A DNA stretch of 64,000 nucleotides from positions 124,001 through 188,000 of the forward strand of contig NZ_FULE01000014.1 in NCBI RefSeq assembly GCF_900163965.1. The letters are read 5' to 3'. The translations under genes were made by a program, and so were the position numbers. Under the pieces are notes generated by a model. That model searched no databases. It was not told where the DNA came from and saw only the letters and a program-made list of their open reading frames with translations. Of this stretch, positions 8,639-18,080 are shown in pieces. Positions within the stretch are counted from its first letter, which is position 1. Every line of letters begins with the position of its first letter. Source of the stretch: Vibrio ruber DSM 16370. Lineage in GTDB: Bacteria; Pseudomonadota; Gammaproteobacteria; Enterobacterales; Vibrionaceae.

Positions 8639-10678
8639 CTATGCGTAATAACTAATCCCATCACGCTTCGAACTCACATTCACATCAAGTTTAACACCTG
8701 TGTCCGGATTATCATCATGAAAAACAGAATCCTGACTCAACAACGCATTTCGCCCGGACGACTGCCCCTGTCCCGAAGCCGCATAGCCTTGCTGTTGTTG
8801 CCCGCTACCCTGATGCTGAACAGATGTTTCACCAAGCTGAACACCTTGCTGTGACAACATATCTCTCAGACGAGGCATCGAGTGTTCAAGTGCTTCCCGG
8901 GCTTGTGGGGTTGCCACGGTAAAGTGAACCGTCGTGGCATCACCGGACATGTTCATGCGGATGTGCATTCGCCCGAGTTCTGGCGGGTCAAGACGAATAT
9001 CAATATTCTTCAAATTCTTGGACATCATCATCTGTACCCGCTCCGAAAGTTGATCGGCAGCCATCGCATCTTTTGCCAGATAAACAGATGTAGGTGTCTG
9101 AGCTGCATCAGCTCTTATATGACTCGGTACACTGGCGGTCTGTTGCCCGGTCAGCGATGACAGTTGATGTGCAAAATGTCCTTCTTTTCCCGTAGTACCG
9201 TCGTCAATCATCCCCTTAGTCCGGTCTTGCCCATCGCCAAATCCGGCAAGGCGCTGACGAATCCATTGCTCACGTCCGACAGCACTGGCAGACAATGTCT
9301 GTAATGCAGCCTGAGAAACGGCTGAATCGCCAGTGAGCGATATGGGCGAATTGGCAGAACCGTCACTCTGAATTGGCTGAGTCAGCGAGTTAACCGGAGA
9401 GGTTTGTTGCGCGGCAAACTGCTGCTGCACCACATGTGTATGATGACGGGAGTCAGCTTTTACCGACATATCTTGGTTCAAAGACTGTAGTAACTTTTGT
9501 GATAAAGCCGCTTTCTCCGAATTACCTTCAGCTCCGGCTAACGCAGCAGCACGGGCGTGTTCTGCCCCGTCGGTAGTCACGGCAGTCTGTATATCGGCCT
9601 GACCGACGATATTCTGGTTGGATACACCCTGAATATTGGTTCCGGCAGCAAGCTGAGCGGATGAGACGGTGGCTTCTTTATGAGCCACATTTTTGACCTG
9701 AACATCGGATGCAACGTTAGATGGAGAGCTGTCATTGAGACGCGTCGCCCCCTCGGCAAGCTGAGATATCTCAGCCGTCAACGCTTTCTCCCCGGTCAGT
9801 GATTGCTCACTCTGTTCAACATCTTTGGTCGGAGAAGGAATATCTGATTTTATTTGTGACAGAGACGGGCCCGCAGGAATCGTTGTACCCTGAACCGTGG
9901 TATCCTGAAGCGTTGCCGGATCGATGCTGTTCACCTGTGCCGAATTTGTGGTTTGTTTGGCAGGTTCAGTAGCGTCTGAGGCTGGCAATTTCTTGCCGTT
10001 TTGTGACATCAGCTGTTGTTCAGCGCCTTTAAGCCGATTGAGTACAGCCTCCCCCTCTCCCATCGTTTGCAATGCAGCTTCTTTCTGCGCTGATGATGTA
10101 CTCTGCTCCGTAGATTTCAGAGAAGAGACCGCTCCTTTCGCCACGGAATGAACATCTGAATCAGAACGAAGTACCTTCGCTGCAACGCTGTCACCTTTTT
10201 GTTCACCGGATGTTTTAACAGCTGCGGTTTGGGCTTGGGCATTATCCACATCATCAATATTTTCAGACGCATTCTTCAGCGCCGATGGCTTAGATGCATC
10301 CGCCTCCGTCAGCTTGGTTTGAGACGGCTTTTCTCCGGCAAGAGCTTTATCGGACGGTTCTTTATCAGTGAGTTTTTTATCAGACAATTCATCAGATAAC
10401 TCTTTATCAGATAAAGAGTTATCTGATAATAGGGCATCCGCTGACATATCACCTGCGGCATCCGATACAGCCTCAATATTTTTCGCCTCACCGCTCTTGG
10501 CGGCGGACTTGCCAGAAATAGCTTCTTCTCCCTTAAATAAAGCTGCGAGTTTGGCAAAAAAACCACCGGACTCTTGCGACGATTCAGCGACATCACCGAC
10601 AACGGCATCATCACTGACCGTTTTAGGGTGAGACTGAGCTTTCTGGGTCCCTGACGTGGGCGTAAGATTGATATTCAT
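8639..10678 (-). CDS. fliK: Flagellar hook-length control protein FliK
   Basis: Exported ruler that measures hook length and triggers the FlhB specificity switch. I use the ATG at 10678 (MNINLTPTSG, 679 residues); a GTG two codons upstream is possible. Long low-complexity, Ser/Ala/Gln/Asp-rich N-terminal ruler, including SDK/SDN repeats around residues 85-115, then the C-terminal hook-control domain with DIRLDPPELGRMHIRM and a Q/G-rich tail. First gene of its unit; a sigma-54-type site lies about 90 bases upstream. A 37-base perfect palindrome sits inside the ruler-coding DNA. Long for the family (about 400 in Salmonella) but within the range I expect for Vibrio. Confidence 0.94.
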   Translation of the reverse strand: MNINLTPTSGTQKAQSHPKTVSDDAVVGDVAESSQESGGFFAKLAALFKGEEAISGKSAAKSGEAKNIEAVSDAAGDMSADALLSDNSLSDKELSDELSDKKLTDKEPSDKALAGEKPSQTKLTEADASKPSALKNASENIDDVDNAQAQTAAVKTSGEQKGDSVAAKVLRSDSDVHSVAKGAVSSLKSTEQSTSSAQKEAALQTMGEGEAVLNRLKGAEQQLMSQNGKKLPASDATEPAKQTTNSAQVNSIDPATLQDTTVQGTTIPAGPSLSQIKSDIPSPTKDVEQSEQSLTGEKALTAEISQLAEGATRLNDSSPSNVASDVQVKNVAHKEATVSSAQLAAGTNIQGVSNQNIVGQADIQTAVTTDGAEHARAAALAGAEGNSEKAALSQKLLQSLNQDMSVKADSRHHTHVVQQQFAAQQTSPVNSLTQPIQSDGSANSPISLTGDSAVSQAALQTLSASAVGREQWIRQRLAGFGDGQDRTKGMIDDGTTGKEGHFAHQLSSLTGQQTASVPSHIRADAAQTPTSVYLAKDAMAADQLSERVQMMMSKNLKNIDIRLDPPELGRMHIRMNMSGDATTVHFTVATPQAREALEHSMPRLRDMLSQQGVQLGETSVQHQGSGQQQQGYAASGQGQSSGRNALLSQDSVFHDDNPDTGVKLDVNVSSKRDGISYYA
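10391..10427. repeat. 37-base perfect palindrome inside fliK
   Basis: Two 18-base arms (ATCAGATAACTCTTTATC and its exact inverse) flank a single A. It encodes part of the acidic SDN/SDK repeat of the FliK ruler (LSDNSLSDKELSDEL). In RNA it would form a very stable hairpin in the middle of a coding region. Neighbouring bases carry partial copies of the same TCAGATAA/TTTATCAG words, suggesting local duplication and inversion. Confidence 0.85.
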
Positions 10679-10765
10679 ATCCACTACTCTTGCAAACCAA
10701 ACCTAATTGACGGTATTTGCTATCACTGACAAATGACTTTGATGCAAACAACTTGATATTAAATA

Positions 10766-10781
10766 AGCAAAAATTAAGCCA
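10766..10781 (-). promoter_or_regulatory. Sigma-54-type promoter for fliK-flhB
   Basis: Read on the minus strand: TGGCTT-AATTT-TTGCT, matching the sigma-54 consensus TGGCAC-N5-TTGCT at 9 of 11 fixed positions with exact spacing. It lies in the 162-base gap between fliJ and the fliK ATG, about 90 bases before the start, and would serve fliK,L,M,N,O,P,Q,R and flhB. Control by FlrC is expected from Vibrio flagellar regulation but is not shown by the sequence. Confidence 0.7.
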
Positions 10782-10840
10782 TCTCTATCAAATTCTGAAT
10801 GTGGTTGATAATTTGTGGTTTAGACATGGTAAGGATTGGT

Positions 10841-11281
10841 TTAAAACCGTGCTTTGCGGGCATACTGAATGGTTGTAAATTCATCAAGCTGCTTCTGTTC
10901 GCGTTTGATTTCAGCTTGTTGTTTTTCAGCCAGTTTCTTGTCACGCAGCCACTCATAGGAACGGCGCGTTTTACGGACTTCAAGCCAATATTCCTGACAA
11001 TTTTCAACTTGATCGAGAAAGTGCTGCTCCGCCCCTCTTTGCTTGGCAAGCGTCTCATCTAACTGCGTTAAGAAACGATTCAGATGTCCGTACTGACTTG
11101 CCGTCAAACCGGCTTTGCCCCGGTCAATCATTTGATGACAGTAATCCAGACGATATTGTTCGATCTGGTTCACCTGACGGTAGTAGCTTTCAAGTTCCTG
11201 ACGTGCACTATTCAATGCGAGAACTGCTTTTTCTTCATTCTCTTTTGCTTGTTCCAGCAAGAATTCCAGTGCATTTTCCAT
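10841..11281 (-). CDS. fliJ: Flagellar export chaperone FliJ
   Basis: Coiled-coil protein (146 residues) that sits in the centre of the FliI ATPase ring and escorts chaperones to the gate. Nearly all helical with heptad-like stretches, rich in Glu, Lys and Gln (for example FLLEQAKENEEKAVLALNSA). One base after the fliI stop. Sequence conservation in this family is low, so the call relies on position plus helical texture. Confidence 0.92.
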   Translation of the reverse strand: MENALEFLLEQAKENEEKAVLALNSARQELESYYRQVNQIEQYRLDYCHQMIDRGKAGLTASQYGHLNRFLTQLDETLAKQRGAEQHFLDQVENCQEYWLEVRKTRRSYEWLRDKKLAEKQQAEIKREQKQLDEFTTIQYARKARF

Positions 11282-11282
11282 A

Positions 11283-12611
11283 TTATTCAGAACCTATCTG
11301 CAAAACATTCTTCAACATACTGATACACATATCATACGGGACGGTATCTTTCATGCCTTGTTGCAGGTACATATCGATCTTCGGTTTGAGAGTAAATGCC
11401 TGATCAATTGCCGGATCAGAGCCCGGCTTATAGGCACCAATCGAGACCAGATCCTGATTTTTACGACACACAGACAAAACTTGCCGCACCGCTTTTGACA
11501 TCAGCTGGTGTTCATCAGTCGTGATTTGAGGCATCACCCGGCTGACTGATTTTTCCACATCAACTGCCGGATAGTGACCGGCATCTGCCAGCTCCCGGGA
11601 CAACACAATATGGCCATCGAGAATCGCACGGGACGCATCCGCGATCGGGTCTTGCAGATCATCACCTTCCGTCAACACGGTAAAAAATGCCGTAATCGAC
11701 CCCTGCCCATCACTCCCGTTCCCCGCACGTTCAACAAGTGCCGGCAATTTGGCAAAAACCGAAGGCGGATAGCCTTTTGTTGCCGGAGGTTCACCGACTG
11801 ACAGGGCAATCTCCCGCTGTGCCTGCGCAAAACGGGTCAATGAATCCATCAGCAACAGTACATCTAACCCTTGATCACGAAAATACTCAGCGATGGTCAG
11901 CGCGGTCTGACACCCTTTGAGACGCATCAACGGTGATGCGTCGGCCGGTGCAGCAACCACAACGGCACGTTGACGGCCATCAATACCTAAAATTTCATCA
12001 ATAAATTCTTTAACTTCTCGTCCACGTTCACCAATCAGGCCAACGACCACGACTTGAGCCGTCGTTCCGCGAGTCATCATCCCCAGTGTCACGGATTTAC
12101 CCACACCGGAACCGGCAAAAAGCCCGATTCGCTGTCCCTTACCGACGGTCAATAATCCATTAACGGACTTAAGCCCGACATCCAGTGGCTCAGAGATAGG
12201 TTTACGGGCAAGAGGATTGATTGCAACTGACTGAAAAGAGGCTTTATGCTCAGTATAAATCGGTCCTTTGCCATCCAGCGGCATCCCGACACCATCAATG
12301 ACTCGCCCTAGCAGTTCCATGCCGACAGGAACACCGGTATCACCGTGAACCGGTGTCACTTTCGCGCCGGGTAAAATGCCTGAAACTTGTTCACTCGGCA
12401 TTAAATAAAGATGAGCCCCGGAGAAACCGACTACCTCGGCTTCAATCTCACCACTCATGGTTTCGACTTTACATAAACTTCCAATCGGCGCTTTACATCC
12501 GGTAGCTTCCAGAGTCAGCCCGACCACCCGAACGAGACGGCCAGAGGCAATAGGACGTGATGACAGCCCCTGTGTTTTGTATTGTGCGAAACGCTCTTCT
12601 AACGCTAACAC
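11283..12611 (-). CDS. fliI: Flagellum-specific ATPase FliI
   Basis: Hexameric ATPase that unloads export substrates at the gate. 442 residues with Walker A AGSGVGKS (166-173), Walker B LLLMDSLTRFAQAQREI and the family GYPPSVFAKLPALVERAG block. The start is a GTG that overlaps the end of fliH by seven bases; no in-frame ATG precedes it. It is followed immediately by fliJ. Fully typical of the family. Confidence 0.97.
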   Translation of the reverse strand: MLALEERFAQYKTQGLSSRPIASGRLVRVVGLTLEATGCKAPIGSLCKVETMSGEIEAEVVGFSGAHLYLMPSEQVSGILPGAKVTPVHGDTGVPVGMELLGRVIDGVGMPLDGKGPIYTEHKASFQSVAINPLARKPISEPLDVGLKSVNGLLTVGKGQRIGLFAGSGVGKSVTLGMMTRGTTAQVVVVGLIGERGREVKEFIDEILGIDGRQRAVVVAAPADASPLMRLKGCQTALTIAEYFRDQGLDVLLLMDSLTRFAQAQREIALSVGEPPATKGYPPSVFAKLPALVERAGNGSDGQGSITAFFTVLTEGDDLQDPIADASRAILDGHIVLSRELADAGHYPAVDVEKSVSRVMPQITTDEHQLMSKAVRQVLSVCRKNQDLVSIGAYKPGSDPAIDQAFTLKPKIDMYLQQGMKDTVPYDMCISMLKNVLQIGSE

Positions 12612-13405
12612 GCATCACCACCATGTCGGTTTGCTTCACAGAAACTTTTTAGTGTCGTCCGGATTCGCTCTTCAATCCGGTAGCTGACGCTTGACTCGCC
12701 GGCTTCAATTTCAACATCACCACGATTAAGAGAAGGTTCACTGACTAAAGTCCAGTGCCGAAAATCAAGGTCTTCTTCTCCGTAAGACTGACGAATGACC
12801 TCAACATCTTCCGGATTGAGTTTTAATGTGATGTCATGGCCGGTAATGGGCAGTGATTCAACCGAGGATTTGACGGTATCCAGAATCACCTGAGGGTTCA
12901 TCTGCACCTCAACCCGGACAACTTCTTTCACCAAAGCCAGCACCATATCGACCAGTTGCCGCTCAACCTGTGCGTTCATCAGCGCCAATGGCTGGGCAAA
13001 TTGATTGGCTAGGCTGACGAAGCTGGCAACATGTTCATCGATAATTTCCTGACCGGCAGCCAAACCTTCTGTTTGCCCGGCTGTCAGACCTTCCTGATGT
13101 CCGGCCTGATAGCCTTCATCTTTGCCTTTATCGTAACCTTGTTTGAAACCGGCTTCTTGCCCCTGATGTAGCCCTTCCTGATAAGCGCCTTGGCGAATCA
13201 GTTCAATTTCTTCTTCGGTCAATTCAAGCGGCACTTCTTCTACCGGGCGTTCCGAATCCGGAATCCACCCCGGATCGTATTTCAGCGCGGTATCTCTCGC
13301 CTGACCGTGAGTCTCAGTCGTGTAATCGGGTAGTCCCCACACTTTCGCACGTTCAACATCAGTATCCATGCCCGGACGCAAGAACCCGCGTTTTCTGTCT
13401 GACAT
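12605..13405 (-). CDS. fliH: Flagellar assembly protein FliH
   Basis: Regulator of FliI and link to FliN in the C ring. 266 residues: polar N-terminus, a glycine-spaced helix region (about 75-120) with the characteristic repeated GxxxG/QEG pattern (YQEGLHQGQEAGFKQGYDKG), then the V-ATPase subunit E-like C-terminal domain. Starts 22 bases after fliG. The GxxxG run makes the identification straightforward. Confidence 0.95.
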   Translation of the reverse strand: MSDRKRGFLRPGMDTDVERAKVWGLPDYTTETHGQARDTALKYDPGWIPDSERPVEEVPLELTEEEIELIRQGAYQEGLHQGQEAGFKQGYDKGKDEGYQAGHQEGLTAGQTEGLAAGQEIIDEHVASFVSLANQFAQPLALMNAQVERQLVDMVLALVKEVVRVEVQMNPQVILDTVKSSVESLPITGHDITLKLNPEDVEVIRQSYGEEDLDFRHWTLVSEPSLNRGDVEIEAGESSVSYRIEERIRTTLKSFCEANRHGGDAC

Positions 13406-13427
13406 CGTGGCTCCTTAAATCAACCGA

Positions 13428-14474
13428 TCAGAGGAATTCATCCGCACCACCTGACAACATAATTTCACCGTTGTCAGCCATTCTGCGGGCAATTGCCAGA
13501 ATTTCTTTCTGTGCCGCTTCCACATCCGAGACTTTGATTGGTGGCATCGCTTCCAGATCATCTTTGAGCATTTCGGCAGCACGTTTAGACATATTTTTGA
13601 AGATTTTCTCTTTCAGGGTGTCATCCGCACCTTTGAGTGCTTTCTGCAAGACATCCTGTGGCACATCCCGCAACAGTTTCTGGATACCCTGATCATCGAC
13701 TTCAGCGAGGTTTTCGAAGACAAACATCAGATCCTGAATCTGCGTCGCCAAGTCTTCATCCTGATCACGCATTTGCTCCATCAGAATGCCTTCAACATTA
13801 TTATCAAGGTAGTTCATGATATCGGCAGCCGCTTTCAGACCACCAATTTTCGCAGCTTGTGCGCCTGCCTGTCCGGCAAACTGTTTCTCCATAATTTCGT
13901 TCAACTCTGCCAGTGCTGATGGCTGAACTTCTTCCAGATTGGCAATCCGCATCATCAAGTCCAGTCGATCCCGTTCAGCAAATTGCGCCAAAATTTCAGC
14001 GGATTGATCCGGTTCCAGATAAGACAAAACAATGGTCTGGATCTGTGGGTGCTCATTGACAATGATACTGGCGACCTGACGCGGATCCATCCATTTCAAA
14101 GAATCCAAACCTTTTGAACCGGTTCCCAGCAGAATTTGATCCACCAAGTTGTTGGCTTTATCTTCACCCAGAGCCGCGATCAAGGCATTACGCATAAAGT
14201 CTTCGCTGCCCATCCCGATATTGGTGTATTTCTGAATATCTTCCAGAAATGCGCGGTGTACGGCACTCACTTTCCCCTGACTCAGTTCACTGGAGCGTGC
14301 CATGGCACTACCAACGCGCTGAACCTGCTTCGGTTCCAGATGACGAATGATGCCGGCAGCATCTTCCTCATTGAGACTCAATAGGAGGATTGCAGCTTTT
14401 TCATCGCCACTAATTGATGCGATATCAACGTCTTGAGCGACCAGATCACCGCCCTTTTCTTTCTCATCAGCCAT
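13428..14474 (-). CDS. fliG: Flagellar motor switch protein FliG
   Basis: Upper C-ring protein that contacts the stators and converts ion flow into torque. 348 residues with the N-terminal FliF-binding domain (GDEKAAILLLSLNEEDAAGI), the middle domain containing the EHPQ motif (NEHPQIQTIVLSYL) and the charged C-terminal torque helix region. Its start overlaps the fliF stop by eight bases. Typical. Confidence 0.97.
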   Translation of the reverse strand: MADEKEKGGDLVAQDVDIASISGDEKAAILLLSLNEEDAAGIIRHLEPKQVQRVGSAMARSSELSQGKVSAVHRAFLEDIQKYTNIGMGSEDFMRNALIAALGEDKANNLVDQILLGTGSKGLDSLKWMDPRQVASIIVNEHPQIQTIVLSYLEPDQSAEILAQFAERDRLDLMMRIANLEEVQPSALAELNEIMEKQFAGQAGAQAAKIGGLKAAADIMNYLDNNVEGILMEQMRDQDEDLATQIQDLMFVFENLAEVDDQGIQKLLRDVPQDVLQKALKGADDTLKEKIFKNMSKRAAEMLKDDLEAMPPIKVSDVEAAQKEILAIARRMADNGEIMLSGGADEFL

Positions 14475-16206
14475 CGTTCATCATCCAATTTTTCACAACC
14501 TGAGCAGCAAGTTCCGGCTCATTGGCAACCAGAGCCCGTACCGCTTTCAACACGTCTTCGTCTTTATGTAAATTCGGCAAATCAATGGTCGACCCGAATT
14601 CGAACAGATCACCGGCTTCAATATCTTCACCAATCAGGCTGGTTTCACCATCCGCACCAATCGGGAGTCCATCCGGCCCATACAACTGATCTTCATCTTC
14701 ACTTGCTGGGTTGATAAGTTTTTTCATTGCCGGACGAACCAGAACCAGAATCACGACAATGATAACCAATGCACTTGCCAGCCAGCGAATCCAGTCGCCA
14801 AAATTCGGGTTCTCCCAAATCGGTACATCGGTGAGCTGTTCCACCTCAGGTTTGGCAAATTGCATACTTAAGACATTTAATAAATCGCCTCGTTGTTCAT
14901 TATAGCCAATCGCACCAACCAGTACCTGACGCACTGCATTGAGCTGACTGTCAGACAGAGGCTGATAAGTGATCTCACCCGTATCCGGGTTCACTACCTC
15001 ACGGTCTTTAATCGCCACGGAAACGGTCTGACGATTGATGACACCTGTCTGTTTGCGTTCATGACTCACGGTTGTGTTCAATTCGTAATTACGCGTTGCT
15101 TCTTTATGAACTGATCCCTGGCCTAGCGTCGAACCATCTTTCATCTGTGCAACATCTTCCGGAATAGAAGAATCTGCCGGGGGTTGATTACTCAATGCAC
15201 CGGGAACACCGGCAACAACATTGGCATTGTTATAATCTTCAAGGGTATATTCACTTCGGGTTGATGGTTTTTGCGGATCAAACTGACGACTGGTTTGCTC
15301 AACGGCACTGAAGTCCATTTCGACATCGACCTGCGCCGTATATTGCCCCAGACCGAGAATCGGGATCAGCACCGAATCAATTTTATCTTTGAGCGCCTGT
15401 TCTTGCTTACGCTCTAATTCCTGTTCTTTACGACGTGCGGTTGACACCGGATCGGCAGACCCGGAGTTGAGCAAACGCCCATGTTGGTCGGTAACGGTAA
15501 TACGGGTTGTTTTCATCCCCGGTACCGCACTGGCAACCATATCGACAATTGAATCGATTTCTTCCTGTTTCAGGTTCGCGCCCGTTCTCAGCGTCAAAAA
15601 AACCGACGCGGAAGCTTCTTGATTCTGGCGCACAAATACACTCGATTTAGGCATCGCGAGTAATACGCGCGCTTTTCTCACCTGATTCATGGCTTCAATC
15701 GCTTTGGCTAACTGGCGCTCACGGCTCAGCTTTAACCGTTCGATTTCAAGACGCTGTGATACCCCGAAGCCCATATCCTGAAGCAGAATATCATCACCGG
15801 CCTGTTTATCCTGATTCAGACCCGCACGGGCTAAATCCAGTTTGAGTCCGCTGTATTCAGTGACCGGGACTAAAATCGTATTGCCATCGAGTTTGTATTC
15901 TTTCTTGCTCTGATCGAGGTAATCCAGAATTGGGATCAATTCCTCGGTGTCGTAGGCACCCAGTGGACGCATTTCCGGTTCTTTGACCCAGAAAAACAGC
16001 ATCATAATCAGAGCGACACAAATCGAGATGGACAGGACGAGAACCACCTGACGAATCAGGTCTAAATCACCGACGGCAAAGTCAAAACGAGATGAACTTT
16101 TCTCATCCAAATCAGGGTCCTGATGATCGACGGGCAAATCCGTATCTGCGGAAATCGCACCACCATCGCTTAAAGTCAGGTCTGTCGATTGGTTATCTTC
16201 GGCCAC
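14467..16206 (-). CDS. fliF: Flagellar MS-ring protein FliF
   Basis: Forms the MS ring, the base of the flagellum. 579 residues: cytoplasmic N-terminus, transmembrane helix 1 (about 54-73), periplasmic ring-building domains (YscJ/FliF type, including the LARAGLNQDKQAGDDIL region), transmembrane helix 2 (about 475-492) and a C-terminal FliG-binding tail ending VVKNWMMNDG. The start is a GTG with GGTAAG upstream. 45 bases separate it from fliE. Confidence 0.97.
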   Translation of the reverse strand: MAEDNQSTDLTLSDGGAISADTDLPVDHQDPDLDEKSSSRFDFAVGDLDLIRQVVLVLSISICVALIMMLFFWVKEPEMRPLGAYDTEELIPILDYLDQSKKEYKLDGNTILVPVTEYSGLKLDLARAGLNQDKQAGDDILLQDMGFGVSQRLEIERLKLSRERQLAKAIEAMNQVRKARVLLAMPKSSVFVRQNQEASASVFLTLRTGANLKQEEIDSIVDMVASAVPGMKTTRITVTDQHGRLLNSGSADPVSTARRKEQELERKQEQALKDKIDSVLIPILGLGQYTAQVDVEMDFSAVEQTSRQFDPQKPSTRSEYTLEDYNNANVVAGVPGALSNQPPADSSIPEDVAQMKDGSTLGQGSVHKEATRNYELNTTVSHERKQTGVINRQTVSVAIKDREVVNPDTGEITYQPLSDSQLNAVRQVLVGAIGYNEQRGDLLNVLSMQFAKPEVEQLTDVPIWENPNFGDWIRWLASALVIIVVILVLVRPAMKKLINPASEDEDQLYGPDGLPIGADGETSLIGEDIEAGDLFEFGSTIDLPNLHKDEDVLKAVRALVANEPELAAQVVKNWMMNDG

Positions 16207-16251
16207 GTTACTTACCTACAATACTTCAAAATTGATACCGAAACGTCACCG

Positions 16252-16563
16252 TTAAACCGGCATGTTCATCAGTTCTTTATAAGCATCAACAAGCTTATTC
16301 CGAACCTGTACAGTCGCATCGAATGCAACACTTGCTTTATTTCTGGCGATCATCACGTCAGACAAGGACACGCCTTCATCGCCCCGATCAAACCGAGTTT
16401 GCAGATTACTGGATGTTTGTTGGAGTCCGTTGACATTATTAATTGCTTTGCTGAGCAGATCACCAAAGTCAGCACTGACTGACTGTCCGGTTGGTGCCAT
16501 TGGTTTACCGCTGGCTTCCTGTATCATTGACTGCATTTCAGTCTGTAGTCCATCTAGTCTCAT
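16252..16563 (-). CDS. fliE: Flagellar hook-basal body protein FliE
   Basis: Joins the MS ring to the rod and is the first exported axial protein. I choose the ATG at 16563 (MRLDGLQTEMQSMIQEASGK, 103 residues) because GGGGGA lies just upstream and the length matches the family; an open frame extends back to 16650 but would run over the promoter. C-terminal VRNKLVDAYKELMNMPV is the conserved end. First gene of fliE-F-G-H-I-J. Confidence 0.95.
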   Translation of the reverse strand: MRLDGLQTEMQSMIQEASGKPMAPTGQSVSADFGDLLSKAINNVNGLQQTSSNLQTRFDRGDEGVSLSDVMIARNKASVAFDATVQVRNKLVDAYKELMNMPV

Positions 16564-16617
16564 AAGTCCCCCTGATAGCCAATTCTTTGACTCATATATA
16601 CGTTGCTTATCTCTTAT

Positions 16618-16635
16618 CCAGCAATTAGTGTGCCA
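16618..16635 (-). promoter_or_regulatory. Sigma-54 promoter for fliE-fliJ
   Basis: On the minus strand: TGGCAC-ACTAA-TTGCT followed by GG, a perfect match to TGGCAC-N5-TTGCT. It lies between the flrC stop and the fliE start, about 55 bases before the ATG. It explains why the fliE start must lie downstream at 16563. FlrC is the likely activator. Confidence 0.9.
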
Positions 16636-16650
16636 TTTGATAAATAGCAT

Positions 16651-18078
16651 TTACCCCGGAATATCAATCCCGGCATCGCGCATCTTCGCCAGCTTATAAC
16701 GCAAGGTTCTCGGACTAATCCCGAGGCGTTCAGCCATCTCTTTACGCCGCCCTTTGCAGGCAATCAGGGTTTCCAGAATAATTGAATATTCCTGATCGCG
16801 AAGTTCACCGCCCAAATCAGAAATACTTGACTGGTGTCTGTCCATCTCACTGTAAGCCACAGTTTTGACAGTCGGTGGTTCAACCGGTTGTGAGTGTGAG
16901 TGCGACCGGTCATTCTCAACCAGTTTCTGTAAACTACCGGCATCCTTCCAATCAACCCCTTCCAGCAGAATATGTTCTTCATCGATATTGCCATTTTCAC
17001 TTAAAATCAAGGCTCGCTGAATGACATTATCCAGTTCACGAACATTACCGGGCCACGGATAAGAGAGTAGTTTTTCAATGGCCGACGGTGCAATTCTGGG
17101 CATCGCAATCCCAAGCTTTTTACAGTGGCGTTCTACCAGATGTTGCGCCAAAGGTTCGATGTCAGCCTGACGCTCTCGCAGTGCCGGCCAAGAAATCGGA
17201 AAAACATTCAGGCGGTAGTATAAATCTTCACGAAATTCACCGTCTTGCACATAACTTTTTAAATCCCGGTTACTGGTTGCGAGTACCCGGACATCCAGTT
17301 GAATACTTTTACGGCTTCCCAGCCGTTCAACTTCTCTTTCCTGAAGCACGCGCAGTAATTTCGCCTGAAGGTTCAAATCCATTTCGCTGATTTCATCGAG
17401 TAGAATTGTGCCGCCCTGCGCTTGCTCAAATTTACCGGGACAAGCTTGAATTGCGCCGGTGAACGCCCCTTTCTCATAACCAAACAGAGTCGCTTCCAGC
17501 ATATTATCCGGAATGGCAGCACAGTTGATCGCAATAAAAGGCCCATCTTTGCGCAGCGAAGCGTTGTGGATGTAGCGTGACATCACTTCTTTGCCTGAGC
17601 CGCTCGGCCCGAGAATCATGACATTTGCGTCCGTTTTAGCGACTTTTTCCGCTAAAGCCAGTAATTTCACACTTTTCTCGTCAGCAACAACCGCATCGCC
17701 ATTATCATCCGATTTGACCGGTGCATAGCGGCTGACCATATTGAGCAACACTTCAGGCGCAAATGGTTTCGCCATGTAATCAATGGCGCCCTCTTTCATC
17801 GCGGCAACAGCATCTTCAATATTGGCATACGCCGTCATGAGTAATACCGGGAGATTCGGCCAATGCTGTTTGATATTTCTCAACAGTGCCAGACCACCCA
17901 TGCCAGCCATTTGCACATCAGAGACAACAATATCGACGCCTTCTGACTTTAGCTTTACCAGTGCTTCTTCCGCACAATCCGCTTCGACCCATTCATAACC
18001 GGCCAGAGCTAAGGTATCCACCAATGCCTCGCGCAAACCTTCATCATCTTCAACAATTAATACTTTGCTCTGAGCCAT
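16651..18078 (-). CDS. flrC: Sigma-54-dependent flagellar response regulator FlrC
   Basis: Activates class III flagellar promoters after phosphorylation by FlrB. 475 residues: receiver domain with phospho-acceptor D54 (VVSDVQMAGMGG), AAA+ domain with Walker A GPSGSGKE (157-164) and the sigma-54-contact motif GAFTGA (204-209), and a Fis-type helix-turn-helix at the C-terminus (MAERLGISPRTLRYKL). Two bases after flrB, so co-transcribed. A sigma-54 site for fliE begins right after its stop. Confidence 0.96.
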   Translation of the reverse strand: MAQSKVLIVEDDEGLREALVDTLALAGYEWVEADCAEEALVKLKSEGVDIVVSDVQMAGMGGLALLRNIKQHWPNLPVLLMTAYANIEDAVAAMKEGAIDYMAKPFAPEVLLNMVSRYAPVKSDDNGDAVVADEKSVKLLALAEKVAKTDANVMILGPSGSGKEVMSRYIHNASLRKDGPFIAINCAAIPDNMLEATLFGYEKGAFTGAIQACPGKFEQAQGGTILLDEISEMDLNLQAKLLRVLQEREVERLGSRKSIQLDVRVLATSNRDLKSYVQDGEFREDLYYRLNVFPISWPALRERQADIEPLAQHLVERHCKKLGIAMPRIAPSAIEKLLSYPWPGNVRELDNVIQRALILSENGNIDEEHILLEGVDWKDAGSLQKLVENDRSHSHSQPVEPPTVKTVAYSEMDRHQSSISDLGGELRDQEYSIILETLIACKGRRKEMAERLGISPRTLRYKLAKMRDAGIDIPG

Positions 18079-18080
18079 GA

